Below, in pieces: positions 48,989-60,486 of a stretch of DNA of 64,000 nt. Position numbers and translations under genes: made by a program. The notes under the pieces are model-generated. The model was not told the DNA's origin and searched no databases. It saw only the letters and a program-made list of their open reading frames with translations. This DNA is from Streptomyces albidoflavus. Lineage in GTDB: Bacteria; Actinomycetota; Actinomycetes; Streptomycetales; Streptomycetaceae. Positions within the stretch are counted from its first letter, which is position 1. Every line of letters starts with the position of its first letter. Where the stretch lies: contig NZ_JOII01000009.1 of the NCBI RefSeq assembly GCF_000719955.1, positions 105,693-169,692 of the forward strand, written 5' to 3'.

Positions 48989-49623
48989 GCGCACGCATTC
49001 TGGTCGTCGACAACTACGACAGCTTCGTCTTCAACCTCGTCCAGTACCTCTACCAGCTCGGTGCCGAGTGCGAGGTCGTGCGGAACGACGAGGTGCGGAC
49101 CTCCCACGCCCAGGACGGCTTCGACGGCGTCCTCCTCTCGCCCGGGCCCGGCGCCCCCGAGCAGGCGGGCGTCTGCATCGAGATGGTCCGCCACTGCGCG
49201 GAGACCGGCGTCCCCGTCTTCGGCGTCTGCCTCGGTATGCAGTCGATGGCGGTCGCCTACGGCGGCGTGGTGGACCGGGCGCCGGAACTGCTCCACGGCA
49301 AGACCTCCCCGGTCTTCCACGAGGGCCGCGGGGTCTTCGCGGGGCTCCCCTCGCCCTTCATCGCCACCCGGTACCACTCGCTGGCGGCGGAGCCCCTGCG
49401 CGTGCCCGAGGAGCTGGAGGTCACCGCCCGCACCGCCGACGGCATCATCATGGGCATCCGCCACCGGACACTGCCCGTCGAGGGCGTCCAGTTCCACCCC
49501 GAGTCGGTCCTCACCGAACACGGGCACCTCATGCTCGCCAACTGGCTGGCGGAGTGCGGGGACACCGGGGCCGTCGGCCGGTCGAGCGGGCTCGCGCCGG
49601 TGGTGGGCAAGGCCACGGAGTGA
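48985..49623 (+). CDS. Glutamine amidotransferase, component II of anthranilate/aminodeoxychorismate synthase
   Basis: A 212-residue class I glutamine amidotransferase that supplies ammonia to chorismate-using partners (TrpE or PabB). It has the N-terminal VDNYDSFVFNLVQYL, the nucleophile Cys in FGVCLGMQSM (about residue 81), and the C-terminal His-Glu in VEGVQFHPESVL. No component I gene is adjacent, so TrpG and PabA cannot be told apart. Here it sits in a membrane/sortase cluster and is coupled to genes on both sides (ATGA upstream, GTGA downstream). Confidence 0.92.
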   Translation: MSARILVVDNYDSFVFNLVQYLYQLGAECEVVRNDEVRTSHAQDGFDGVLLSPGPGAPEQAGVCIEMVRHCAETGVPVFGVCLGMQSMAVAYGGVVDRAPELLHGKTSPVFHEGRGVFAGLPSPFIATRYHSLAAEPLRVPEELEVTARTADGIIMGIRHRTLPVEGVQFHPESVLTEHGHLMLANWLAECGDTGAVGRSSGLAPVVGKATE

Positions 49624-50921
49624 CCGCACTGCGGCCCGAGCGCGAGTCGGCCGCCGGGGGGCCGGTCGACCCGCTCACGGACCCGCTCCCCGACGTGCTG
49701 GCCGGCGGCCACAGCTCCCCGTGGTTCCGCGCCGAACAGCCCCCGCAGCAAGTCCAGGGCCACGACCTCTCCGCGCCCCAGCCTCCCCCCGCCGACCCGT
49801 ACGCGCAGCTTCCCGCCGACGCCTACGCGGCGCCCCCGCAGGACGACGCCTACGTCGGACATTCCCCGTACGAGGGCGGCCCCGGCTGGACCGCCTCCCC
49901 GGAGACCTACCCGGCACCGGAAGTCGCCGAGGAGCCGTACAGGCCCGTTCCGGAGGCTCCCCGGGACGACGAGACGATGGCGCTCCGGGCGGCCGACCCC
50001 GCCCGAACGGACGAGGAACGCGACGAGACCCCGCCAGCCACCACCACCGCCGCCGGTGCCGAGGGCGGCCGGGCAGCCCGGCGGAAGGCGGCCAAGCGGA
50101 ACGCCAGGCCGGGCGGACGCCGGGGCACGGGCCGCCGCCGCGCCGGGGCCCCCGCGCCCGAGGCGTCCGGAACCCCGGGGGGCGGGGGCGAGCCCCCGGA
50201 GCGCCCGCGCACCCGCGTCGAGGCGCGCCGGGCCGAGCGGGCCCGGAAGCCGAGCGCCGCCACCGTCGCCAGCCGGGCGGTCGGTGAGCTCTTCATCACC
50301 ATCGGCGTTCTGATGCTGCTCTTCGTCACCTACCAGCTCTGGTGGACCAACGTCCGCGCCCAGCAGCAGGCCGACGGCGCCGCCCACAACCTCCAGCAGG
50401 ACTGGGAGCAGGGGAAGCGGAAGCCGGGGGCGTTCCAGGCCGGTCAGGGCTTCGCGATCCTGCACATACCGAAGCTGGACGTCGTCGTCCCGGTCGCCTC
50501 CGGCATCGACAAGCAGCGCGTCCTCGACCGCGGCATGGCCGGCCACTACGCGGAGGGCGCCCTGAAGACGGCCCTGCCCAGCGCGAAGGAGGGCAACTTC
50601 GCCGTCGCGGGCCACCGGAACACCCACGGCGAGCCCTTCCGGTACATCAATCGGCTCACACCGGGCGACCCGATCGTGGTGGAGACCCAGGACACCTACT
50701 ACGTGTACGAGATGGCGAGCATCCTGCCGCAGACTCCCCCGTCCAACACGGCCGTCATCGACCCCGTGCCCGCCGGATCGGGGTTCACCGAGCCGGGCCG
50801 GTACCTCACGCTCACCACCTGCACCCCGGAATTCACCAGTACGTATCGGATGATCGTCTGGGGCAAGATGGTCGAGGAACGGCCGCGCAGCAAGGGCAAG
50901 CCCGATGCGCTCGTCGATTGA
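49620..50921 (+). CDS. Class E sortase, long form (SrtE1-like)
   Basis: A 433-residue transpeptidase that anchors LAxTG-type proteins to peptidoglycan. In S. coelicolor, two neighbouring class E sortases anchor the long chaplins. A disordered cytoplasmic region of about 215 residues (Pro/Ala then Arg-rich) precedes one membrane helix (about 222-244, LFITIGVLMLLFVTYQLWWT) and the sortase domain. The catalytic residues are visible: His in AVAGHRNTHGE, Cys in LTLTTCTPEF and Arg in STYRMIVWGK. GTG 49620 overlaps the upstream stop (GTGA). Confidence 0.93.
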   Translation: MTALRPERESAAGGPVDPLTDPLPDVLAGGHSSPWFRAEQPPQQVQGHDLSAPQPPPADPYAQLPADAYAAPPQDDAYVGHSPYEGGPGWTASPETYPAPEVAEEPYRPVPEAPRDDETMALRAADPARTDEERDETPPATTTAAGAEGGRAARRKAAKRNARPGGRRGTGRRRAGAPAPEASGTPGGGGEPPERPRTRVEARRAERARKPSAATVASRAVGELFITIGVLMLLFVTYQLWWTNVRAQQQADGAAHNLQQDWEQGKRKPGAFQAGQGFAILHIPKLDVVVPVASGIDKQRVLDRGMAGHYAEGALKTALPSAKEGNFAVAGHRNTHGEPFRYINRLTPGDPIVVETQDTYYVYEMASILPQTPPSNTAVIDPVPAGSGFTEPGRYLTLTTCTPEFTSTYRMIVWGKMVEERPRSKGKPDALVD

Positions 50922-51678
50922 GTCGGACCGGACGGACGGGGCAGGGTCAGTGGCAGCGACGAAGACGCAGGACAGGACGGGCGAGGAGTCCGTCACCGCA
51001 CCGCGCAGACGCAAGCGCGGCATCATCGCGACCACGGTCGGGGTCTTCGGCGAGCTGCTGATCACCGCGGGCGTCGTCCTCGGCCTCTTCGTCGCCTACT
51101 CCCTCTGGTGGACCAACGTCGTCGCCGACCGCGAGGCCGGCAAGCAGGGTGACGCGGTGCGCGACCGCTGGGCGGGCGGCCCCGGGGCGCTCGACACCAA
51201 GGACGGTGTGGGCTTCCTCCACGTCCCGGCGATGAAGAACGGCGAGGTGCTCGTCAAGAAGGGCACCGAGGGCTCCATCCTCAACAAGGGCGTCGCCGGC
51301 TACTACACGGACCCGGTGAAGTCGGCGCTCCCCTCCGACGACAAGGGCAACTTCACCCTGGCGGCCCACCGCGACGGCCACGGTGCCAAGTTCCACAACA
51401 TCGACAAGATCAAGAAGGGCGACCCGATCGTCTTCGAGACGAAGGACTCCTGGTACGTCTACAAGACGTTCGCGATCCTCCCCGAGACCTCGAAGTACAA
51501 CGTGGAGGTCCTGGACGCCGTCCCGAAGGAGTCCGGCGCCGAGAAGCCCGGCCGGTACATCACCCTCACCACCTGCACGCCGGTGTACACCTCGGACTAC
51601 CGCTACATCGTCTGGGGCGAACTGGACCGCGTCGAGAAGGTCGACAACCAGCGCACCCCGCCGGCCGAACTGGGCTAG
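50905..51678 (+). CDS. Class E sortase, short form (SrtE2-like)
   Basis: A 257-residue sortase paralogous to the preceding gene. It has a short cytoplasmic segment, a membrane helix (ELLITAGVVLGLFVAYSLWWTN), and a catalytic domain with His in TLAAHRDGHG, Cys in ITLTTCTPVY and Arg in SDYRYIVWGE. The ATG at 50905 overlaps the upstream gene by 17 bp; a GTG at 50950 is an alternative and would shorten it by 15 residues. Neither has a strong ribosome-binding site. No LAxTG substrate gene is in the window. Confidence 0.92.
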   Translation: MRSSIESDRTDGAGSVAATKTQDRTGEESVTAPRRRKRGIIATTVGVFGELLITAGVVLGLFVAYSLWWTNVVADREAGKQGDAVRDRWAGGPGALDTKDGVGFLHVPAMKNGEVLVKKGTEGSILNKGVAGYYTDPVKSALPSDDKGNFTLAAHRDGHGAKFHNIDKIKKGDPIVFETKDSWYVYKTFAILPETSKYNVEVLDAVPKESGAEKPGRYITLTTCTPVYTSDYRYIVWGELDRVEKVDNQRTPPAELG

Positions 51679-51718
51679 CCCCCCCGGCGGGCCATGCGCT
51701 CCCGCCCCCGCCCACGAC

Positions 51719-51754
51719 GAAGCCCCGGCACCGATCATCCGGTGCCGGGGCTTC
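51719..51754. terminator. Bidirectional terminator between sortase and pknB
   Basis: A perfect 14-bp stem GAAGCCCCGGCACC and complement with an 8-base loop, between convergent genes. Confidence 0.88.
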
Positions 51755-51781
51755 ACGTGTTCGTGCCTGCCGTGCGGGAGG

Positions 51782-53770
<1,989 letters not shown>

Positions 53771-53963
53771 AGCTACCTACCAGCTCTCTCCGTCGGTCCC
53801 GACCGCACCCGTGTGTGGTCCGGCGGTGTGCTGCCCGGCCATACGGTACCCGCCCCGCACAGGCCGTTCCGGCCCTGGCCGTGAGCTGATACCTGACCGG
53901 TATCCCCGCGCGTGAAGATCCACAACTTCCGGACCGTGACGGGGTTCATAGCCGGCTGCGGGC

Positions 53964-55424
53964 TCACTTCTTGTTGTTGACGACCGCCTCCATGACGGAC
54001 TTGGCGATCGGCGCGGCGAGGCCGCCACCCGAGATGTCCTGGCGGTCGGCGCTGCCGTCCTCGACGACCACCGCGACCGCCACCGGGGAGCCCTCGGCCG
54101 TCTTGGCGTAGGAGATGAACCAGGCGTACGGCTTCTCGCTGTTGTCCACACCGTGCTGGGCGGTACCGGTCTTGCCGCCGACGGTGACGCCCGGGATGCG
54201 CGCGTTGGAGCCCGTGCCGTCGTTGACGACCGTCTCCATCATCTGCTGGAGCTTCTGCGCGTTCTCCTTGGAGAGCGGCTCGCTCATCTTCTTCGGCTCG
54301 TGCGTCTCGATGGTGTCGAGCCCCGGCGCCTGCAGCTGACTGACCATGTACGGCTCCATGAGGACACCGTCGTTGGCGATGGCCGAGGTGACCATGGCCA
54401 TCTGGAGCGGGGTGGCGGCGGTGTCGAACTGGCCGATGGAGGAGAGCGCGGTCTGCGACTTGTCCATCTCCTTGGGGAAGACAGAGGCGTTGGAGCGGAC
54501 CGGCGTGAACTGCTCCTCGTTGAAGCCGAACTTCTCCGCCGTCTCCAGCATCTTGTCCTTGCCGAGATCGGCGCCGATCTTGCCGAAGACGGTGTTGCAG
54601 GAGACCCGCAGCGCGTCGCGGAGAGTCGCGTCCTTGCAAGGGATGTTGCCCTCGTTCGGCAGCGGCGTCGTGGTGCCCGGCATGATCCACGGGAGCGGGG
54701 TGTCGGTCTTCGCGTCGATGTCGGTGACCAGCCCGTGCTCCAGGGCGGCCGCCGCCGTGAGGACCTTGAAGGTCGAGCCGGGCGGGTACGTCTCGCGCAG
54801 CGCGCGGTTGACGAGCGGCTTGTCCTTGTTCTTGTCGAGCTTGGAGAACTCCTCGCCGTCCTTGTTGGTGATCCCGGCGAAGACTCCGGGGTCGTAGGAC
54901 GGGGTGGAGGCCAGGGCGAGGATCGCGCCGGTCGACGGGTCGAGCGCGGCGACGGCGCCCTTGCGGTCGCCGAGCCCCTCGAACGCCGCCTTCTGGGCGC
55001 TCTCGCTGAGCGTCGTGACGACGTTGCCGCCCTCCTTCTTCTTGCCGGTCAGCATGTCGAGCGTGCGGCGGAAGAAGAGGCGGTCGTCGTTGCCGGTGAG
55101 GATGCCGTCCTCGAGGTTCTCGATCTGCGAGGCGCCGACGAGCTGCGAGGCGTACCCGGTGACGGGGGCCCACATCTCGCCGTTCTTGTAGGTGCGCTTG
55201 TACTCGTAGTCGGTGCCCTCGGTGGCCTTGGAGCCGGTGATGGACTTGCCGTCGACGATGATGTCGCCGCGCGGCTGGGCGTACCGCTCGATGGAGACGC
55301 GGCGGTTCTTCTCGTGCGTGGCCAGGTCGTCGGCCTTCACGTACTGGATCCAGTTGGCCCGCACCAGCAGGGCGAGGACCAGCAGACCGCAGAAGATCGC
55401 GATCCGGCGCAGGGGCTTGTTCAC
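53964..55424 (-). CDS. pbpA: Penicillin-binding protein 2-type transpeptidase (PbpA)
   Basis: A class B PBP of 486 residues that crosslinks peptidoglycan with its SEDS partner. It has one N-terminal membrane helix (IFCGLLVLALLVRANWIQYV), a dimerisation domain, and the transpeptidase motifs SxxK as STFK in YPPGSTFKVLTAA, SxN-like SCNT, and KTGT in VGGKTGTAQHG. The GTG at 55424 overlaps the SEDS stop by four bases (GTGA). The same pair lies in the mycobacterial rodA-pbpA-pknA-pknB cluster. The frame also contains a chance perfect DnaA box at 54142-54150. Confidence 0.95.
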   Translation of the reverse strand: MNKPLRRIAIFCGLLVLALLVRANWIQYVKADDLATHEKNRRVSIERYAQPRGDIIVDGKSITGSKATEGTDYEYKRTYKNGEMWAPVTGYASQLVGASQIENLEDGILTGNDDRLFFRRTLDMLTGKKKEGGNVVTTLSESAQKAAFEGLGDRKGAVAALDPSTGAILALASTPSYDPGVFAGITNKDGEEFSKLDKNKDKPLVNRALRETYPPGSTFKVLTAAAALEHGLVTDIDAKTDTPLPWIMPGTTTPLPNEGNIPCKDATLRDALRVSCNTVFGKIGADLGKDKMLETAEKFGFNEEQFTPVRSNASVFPKEMDKSQTALSSIGQFDTAATPLQMAMVTSAIANDGVLMEPYMVSQLQAPGLDTIETHEPKKMSEPLSKENAQKLQQMMETVVNDGTGSNARIPGVTVGGKTGTAQHGVDNSEKPYAWFISYAKTAEGSPVAVAVVVEDGSADRQDISGGGLAAPIAKSVMEAVVNNKK

Positions 55425-56845
55425 GGGCGCACCACCTGGGTCATCTCGGCGTCGGGGGAAGGAGCCGGCGCCGGGGCGGGACGGCGTGCGGTGTCACTGA
55501 TGCGGATCAGGATGGCGACCAGCGCCCAGTTGGCGAGCACCGACGAACCACCGTACGCGAGGAACGGCATGGTCATACCGGTCAGCGGGATGAGCCCCAT
55601 CACGCCGCCGGCGACCACGAAGACCTGGAGGGCGAAGGCGCCGGTCAGGCCGATGGCGAAGAGCTTGCCGAAGGGGTCACGGGCGGCCAGCGCGGTGCGG
55701 GCACCCCGCTCGATGATCAGCGCGTAGAGGAGGAAGAAGGCCATGACGCCGGCCAGTCCGAGTTCCTCGCCGACGGTGGAGAAGATGAAGTCGGAGTTGG
55801 CGGCGAAGCCGATGAGGTCGGAGTCGCCCTGGCCGAGGCCGGTGCCGAGGACGCCGCCCGAGCCGAACGACATGACCGACTGGCCGATCTGCTCGCAGGC
55901 GCCGGAGTCGGCGTAGCAGCTGAAGGGGTCGAGCCAGGCGTTGACGCGGGCCTGCACGTGCGAGGCGAAGGAGGCGACGCCGACCGCGCCGGCCGCCGCC
56001 ATGCCCAGGCCGATGACGATCCAGCTGGTCCGCTCCGTCGCCACGTACAGCATGATCACGAACATGCCGAAGAAGAGGAGCGAGGTGCCGAGGTCGTTCT
56101 CGAAGATGAGGACGAGGAGGCTGACCGCCCAGATCATCAGGATCGGGCCGAGGTCGCGGCCACGCGGCAGGTAGAGCCCCATGAAACGGCGGCTGGCCAG
56201 CGCCAGCGCGTCCCGCTTCACCATCAGGTACCCGGCGAAGAAGATCGCGATCACGATCTTCGCGAACTCACCGGGCTGAATGGAGAAACCGCCGACGTTG
56301 ATCCAGATCTTGGCGCCGAAGACGTCCGCGCCGAGTCCCGGCACGAGCGGCAGCAGCAGCAGGATGATCGCGCCGACCATGGAGATGTACGTGTACCGCT
56401 GGAGGATGCGGTGGTCCTTGAGGAAGATCACCACGGCCACGAAGAAGGCGATGGCGATCGCGGAGTACATCAGCTGGCTGGGCGCCGAGGGCGAGAAGGT
56501 GCCGTACGCCTTCATCGACAGCTGCTGGAGCCGCTCCGACTGGTCCAGGCGCCAGATCAGCACCAGGCCCAGGCCGTTGAGGAGGGTCGCCAGCGGGAGC
56601 AGCAGCGGGTCGGCGTAGGGCGCGAAGCGGCGCACCACGATGTGGCCCACGCCGGCCAGCAGGCCGAGGCCGATGCCGTAGCCGATGAGGCCGGTGGGGA
56701 TCTCGTCGTTGATCGCGAGGCCCACGTTGACGTACGCGAACACGGGGATGACCACCGCGAACACCAGAAGGGCTAGTTCGGTGTTGCGGCGGCTCGGCGC
56801 ACCGATGGCCCCGATGGTGGAAGTCTGTGTCGTACTACTGCTCAT
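55421..56845 (-). CDS. SEDS family peptidoglycan glycosyltransferase (FtsW/RodA-like)
   Basis: SEDS proteins polymerise lipid II into glycan strands with a cognate class B PBP, here PbpA. The 474-residue protein has about twelve membrane helices. Family segments are visible: KIWINVGGFSIQPGEFAKI (with the QPGEFAK motif), ENDLGTSLLFFGMF and the C-terminal GMTMPFLAYGGSSVLANW. A Pro/Ala-rich tail ends in EMTQVVRP. Position between pstP and pbpA is the RodA slot of the mycobacterial cluster. Assignment to elongation or division is inferred, and Streptomyces use this cluster mainly in sporulation and polar growth. Confidence 0.95.
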   Translation of the reverse strand: MSSSTTQTSTIGAIGAPSRRNTELALLVFAVVIPVFAYVNVGLAINDEIPTGLIGYGIGLGLLAGVGHIVVRRFAPYADPLLLPLATLLNGLGLVLIWRLDQSERLQQLSMKAYGTFSPSAPSQLMYSAIAIAFFVAVVIFLKDHRILQRYTYISMVGAIILLLLPLVPGLGADVFGAKIWINVGGFSIQPGEFAKIVIAIFFAGYLMVKRDALALASRRFMGLYLPRGRDLGPILMIWAVSLLVLIFENDLGTSLLFFGMFVIMLYVATERTSWIVIGLGMAAAGAVGVASFASHVQARVNAWLDPFSCYADSGACEQIGQSVMSFGSGGVLGTGLGQGDSDLIGFAANSDFIFSTVGEELGLAGVMAFFLLYALIIERGARTALAARDPFGKLFAIGLTGAFALQVFVVAGGVMGLIPLTGMTMPFLAYGGSSVLANWALVAILIRISDTARRPAPAPAPSPDAEMTQVVRP

Positions 56846-56871
56846 GGCGTGAAAAGGCCCCCAACGGCTGC

Positions 56872-58356
56872 TTACTGCTTACCGCACAGCGGGACCAGCT
56901 TCTGCTCTTCCTCCGAGAGGCTGGGGCCGGGCGTGGGAGTGGCATCGGACTTGTTCTTGCTCTTGGCGTCGTCGGTGAGGTCCTCGGCCGCGTCGGAGTC
57001 GCCCTTGCCGGGCTTCGCCTCCTCCTGCTGCTTCTGCGCGGCGGAGCGGCGCTCGGCGTCCTTCTTGCAGGCGGACGCCTGGACACCGAGTTCCTCGACC
57101 TTCTCCCTGGCCTCGTCCATGCCGCCCTCGGCGATGGTCGCCTCCACCTGCTTGCGCTGGTAGGGCGGGAGGTACTTGAGTTCGATCTCGGGGTGGTCGC
57201 GGTGGACCTTGGAGAGCGACACCCAGGCCAGGTCCTGGTTGATGCCCTGGAAGAGGGCGACGTGGTCGTCCTTGGTTCCCACGTAGTACTGGGTCTGGGT
57301 CCAGCGGTAGCCGCCGTAGAGGCCGCCGCCGACGACCGCGAGGACCAGCACCGTGTAGAACGACCGCTTCAGCCAGGCGCGCCCGCGCCGCGGCTTCTCG
57401 AAGTCCCCGTCGCCGTACGCGCCGAAGGAGTTCTCCGGGGCGTACTCGGCGGAGGAGCCGCTGCCGGGCGGGCCGAAGGAGCCGCTGGGGGCGGCCGGCC
57501 TACGGCCGAGGCCCGCCGCGCGGCCGGCCGGGGTCTCCATGGCACCGCTGTCCTGCTGCTGGTGCTGGTTCTCCGCGACCGCGCCGACCACCACGGGGGT
57601 GTCGTTGAGCTGCGTGGTGAGGGTGTCGTTGGAGTCGACGTCGAGGACGTCGGCGACGATGCAGGTGATGTTGTCCGGGCCGCCGCCGCGCAGGGCGAGC
57701 TGGATCAGCTCCTGGATGGTCTCCTGCGGGCCCTGGTAGCTGGCGAGGGTCTCCTCCATCGTCTGGTGGGAGACGACGCCGGAGAGGCCGTCGGAGCAGA
57801 TCAGGTACCGGTCGCCGGCGCGGACCTCGCGGATGGAGAGGTCGGGTTCGACGTGGTCGCCGCTGCCCAGCGCGCGCATCAGCAGCGAACGCTGCGGGTG
57901 CGTCGTCGCCTCCTCCTCGGTGATGCGCCCCTCGTCGACGAGGCGCTGCACCCAGGTGTGGTCCTGCGTGATCTGCGTGAGCACGCCGTCCCGCAGCAGG
58001 TACGCGCGGGAGTCGCCGACGTGGACGAGGCCCAGGCGCTGGCCGGTCCACAGCAGGGCGGTGAGCGTGGTGCCCATCCCCTCCAGCTGCGGGTCCTCCT
58101 CGACCATCACCCGGAGCTGGTCGTTGGCCCGCTGCACGGCGGCGCCCAGCGAGGTCAGGATGTCGGAGCCGGGGATCTCGTCGTCGAGCTCCACGAGGGT
58201 CGTGATGACCTCGGAGCTGGCGACCTCGCCCGCGGCCTGGCCGCCCATGCCGTCGGCGATGGCGAGAAGGCGGGGGCCGGCGTAACCGGAGTCCTCGTTC
58301 CCCTCCCGGATCATGCCCTTGTGCGACCCCGCGGCGAAGCGCAGTGACAGGCTCAT
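56872..58356 (-). CDS. pstP: PP2C-type Ser/Thr protein phosphatase PstP
   Basis: PstP removes phosphate from PknB and its substrates. The 494-residue protein has the PP2C domain at 1-240, with metal-binding motifs LLAIADGMGGQAAGE, VHVGDSRAYLL and LICSDGLSGVV, and GPDNITCIVADV. A disordered linker, one membrane helix (about 325-345) and an extracellular domain with a charged Glu/Lys/Asp-rich region follow. ATG 58356 gives MSLSLRFAAGSHKGMIREGN, the usual start. It precedes the SEDS gene by 26 bp. Confidence 0.96.
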   Translation of the reverse strand: MSLSLRFAAGSHKGMIREGNEDSGYAGPRLLAIADGMGGQAAGEVASSEVITTLVELDDEIPGSDILTSLGAAVQRANDQLRVMVEEDPQLEGMGTTLTALLWTGQRLGLVHVGDSRAYLLRDGVLTQITQDHTWVQRLVDEGRITEEEATTHPQRSLLMRALGSGDHVEPDLSIREVRAGDRYLICSDGLSGVVSHQTMEETLASYQGPQETIQELIQLALRGGGPDNITCIVADVLDVDSNDTLTTQLNDTPVVVGAVAENQHQQQDSGAMETPAGRAAGLGRRPAAPSGSFGPPGSGSSAEYAPENSFGAYGDGDFEKPRRGRAWLKRSFYTVLVLAVVGGGLYGGYRWTQTQYYVGTKDDHVALFQGINQDLAWVSLSKVHRDHPEIELKYLPPYQRKQVEATIAEGGMDEAREKVEELGVQASACKKDAERRSAAQKQQEEAKPGKGDSDAAEDLTDDAKSKNKSDATPTPGPSLSEEEQKLVPLCGKQ

Positions 58357-58500
58357 GCGCCGCACCTCGCCTGTCGACGGTTCCGGGTACAGCCGGTCTG
58401 ATCGAGCCACACTGCCCACCCTCCGGTCGGGAGCGCCTCCTGAATCGGACCCTGACGGTGGATCACGACGGCCCGCTCGCTCCGCTCGCTCATTGTCGTA

Positions 58501-59016
58501 CTACTTCCGCAGCTCGATGACGGTCTTGCCGATACGGATCGGTGCGCCCAGCGGAATCGGGGTCGGGGTGGTGAGCCGGGTCCGGTCGAGGTAGGTGCCG
58601 TTGGTCGACCCGAGGTCCTCGACGATCCACTTGCCGTCGTGGTCCGGGTAGATCCTGGCATGCCTGCTGGAGGCGTAGTCGTCGTCCAGCACGATCGTGG
58701 AGTCGTGGGCGCGGCCGAGGGAGATCGTCTGCCCCTGGAGGGCGACGGTGGTGCCGGTGAGTGACCCTTCGGACACCACCAGCTTCGTCGGTGCCCCGCG
58801 CCGCTGGCGGCCCGATCCGCCCTGGGCGCGCTGCTGCGGCGGCGCGGCCTGCTGGCGTTGTTGCTGCGGACGCGCTTCGGCGGTCCGCCGTGCTCCGCGC
58901 TGGGTGACGCGTGTGCCGAACAGGTCGCTCCGGATGACCTGGACGGCCACGATCACGAACAGCCACAGAACGGCCAGGAAACCCAGCCGCATGACCGTCA
59001 GGGTCAGCTCTGACAT
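58501..59016 (-). CDS. fhaB: FHA-domain membrane protein FhaB (FipA)
   Basis: A 171-residue protein with an N-terminal membrane helix (about 8-28), an Arg/Gln-rich linker, and a C-terminal FHA domain (about 90-168) with the phosphothreonine-binding residues in ISLGRAHDSTIVL, SSRHARI and LGSTNGTYLD. In mycobacteria FhaB/FipA links PknB signalling to the divisome (FtsQ/FtsZ). It starts 10 bp after fhaA and lies 144 bp before pstP. Confidence 0.94.
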   Translation of the reverse strand: MSELTLTVMRLGFLAVLWLFVIVAVQVIRSDLFGTRVTQRGARRTAEARPQQQRQQAAPPQQRAQGGSGRQRRGAPTKLVVSEGSLTGTTVALQGQTISLGRAHDSTIVLDDDYASSRHARIYPDHDGKWIVEDLGSTNGTYLDRTRLTTPTPIPLGAPIRIGKTVIELRK

Positions 59017-59026
59017 TGCCCCCGCT

Positions 59027-59893
59027 TCACCCTTCGGCTTGCCGGTAAATGATGGTGGTGTTGCCCACGACGATTCGCGAGCCGTCGCGGAGCGTAGCGC
59101 GGGTGGTGTGCTGTCCGTCCACCACGATGCCGTTGGTGGACCCGAGGTCCTGGACCGTGGAGGGCGAACCCGTCCGGATCTCGCAGTGTCTGCGCGAGAC
59201 TCCGGGGTCGTCGATCCGCACGTCCGCCTCGGTGCTGCGGCCCAGTACGAGGGTGGAGCGGGAGATCTGGTGGCGGTTGCCGTTGATCTCGATCCAGCGG
59301 CGCGCGGTGGAGCCCGCGCCGGCCTGCGAGGGACCGCCGCCGTGCGTCCCGGGCGGGGGCCCCGCCGGCATGGGAGGCGGGGAGGCGGGGGGCTGCGGGT
59401 AGCCGTAGCCGCTCTGCGGCGGACGGCCGGGAGCGGGGGCCGGGCCGCCGCCCTGCGAGGGCGCCGGGGGGTACGCGTGGCCGCCGGGGGCGGGTGCGCC
59501 GCCCGGCGTCTGGGAGGTGCTGGAGGCCAGCGTGCGGCTGCGGACGCGGTACAGGCCCGTGTCGAGGTCGTCGGCCTTCTCCAGGTGGACCTTGATGGGG
59601 CCCATGAAGGAGTACCGCTGCTGCTTGGCGTAGTCGCGGACCATGCCGGACAACTCGTCGCCCAGCTGGCCCGAGTACGGGCTGAGCCGCTCGAAGTCCG
59701 GGGTGGAGAGCTCGACGATGAAGTCGTTGGGCACGACCGTGCGGTCGCGGTTCCAGATCGTCGCGTTGTTGTCGCACTCGCGCTGGAGCGCGCCGGCGAT
59801 CTCGACCGGCTGCACCTCGGACTTGAAGACCTTGGCGAAGGTGCCGTTGACCAAACCCTCGAGACGCTGCTCGAAACGCTTCAGGACTCCCAT
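59027..59893 (-). CDS. fhaA: FHA-domain protein FhaA (DUF3662-FHA)
   Basis: A 288-residue soluble protein with an N-terminal DUF3662 domain (about 1-125, MGVLKRFEQRLEGLVNGTFA), a Pro/Gly-rich linker and a C-terminal FHA domain (about 210-285) with LVLGRSTEADV, SRRHCEI and LGSTNGIVVDG. In mycobacteria FhaA binds the PknB-phosphorylated pseudokinase of MviN and restrains peptidoglycan synthesis. That partner is encoded 52 kb away in this window (5712-7409). The ATG at 59893 has GGAGGAGG upstream. This is the promoter-proximal gene of the cluster. Confidence 0.95.
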   Translation of the reverse strand: MGVLKRFEQRLEGLVNGTFAKVFKSEVQPVEIAGALQRECDNNATIWNRDRTVVPNDFIVELSTPDFERLSPYSGQLGDELSGMVRDYAKQQRYSFMGPIKVHLEKADDLDTGLYRVRSRTLASSTSQTPGGAPAPGGHAYPPAPSQGGGPAPAPGRPPQSGYGYPQPPASPPPMPAGPPPGTHGGGPSQAGAGSTARRWIEINGNRHQISRSTLVLGRSTEADVRIDDPGVSRRHCEIRTGSPSTVQDLGSTNGIVVDGQHTTRATLRDGSRIVVGNTTIIYRQAEG

Positions 59894-60486
59894 GGGGCAC
59901 CTCCTCCGTCGTTGGCTTCCTGGTACTGCTTACTGATCGTATCCACGCGCCGGGAAATCGGCTGGTTCCCCCTGTCGGCCCCGCCCACGAGTGTCGCCCC
60001 TCACAAGACATGCCCCGTGCACGCCGATTCACGACTCGGGGCGAACCTTCCCGGGGGACCCTGCCACGGCCACGGGTGGCCTTGCCAGGGTCCTGGGTCC
60101 CGGCGCCCGCTGCCGGGTGCCGCGAGGCGGGCGCCCACGTCGCGGGCGCGGTCCGGACCCTCTCACGGGCCGGACGTCGTCGCGCCCTCCCGCCCGCGCA
60201 CCGTGCCTTCCCGCTGCTCTCCCTGTTCAGTGTCGCGTATACGGGACGGAGACGGGAGCGGCCGGCGCCGAATCGTCCCTTCCCGGGCGCGGGCGGGGAG
60301 AGGGCGGGGCGGAAGGGTCCTGCGGGAGCGGGGGCGAGCCCTGCGGAGGATCTCGTTCCGGTGGTTCGGCGGGTCGCGGCCGGGCTCGGGGAAAGGGATG
60401 TGATTCCACCCTGAACACCGTGCTAATCTTCTGCATGTCGGAAGGCGCCGCGCCCACCAGGGCCGGACCGGAAGGCAACACCCAAT
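59894..60486. other. 593-bp intergenic region between fhaA and tRNA-Leu
   Basis: It should hold the fhaA promoter and the tRNA-Leu promoter. A tRNA -10-like TAATCT is at 60424-60429; the -35 is poor (GTGATT with an 18-bp spacer). No gene, DnaA box or parS is supported. Confidence 0.5.

Noticed and set aside
51748..51758. TTCACGTG next to the sortase/pknB terminator resembling parS
   Set aside because: Only eight bases match and the right arm (TTC instead of AAA) is wrong; it arises from the terminator stem and loop-out sequence.
54142..54150. Perfect TTGTCCACA DnaA box inside pbpA
   Set aside because: It is a single site encoding part of the conserved GVDNSEKPY region, so protein coding explains it; no second box lies nearby.
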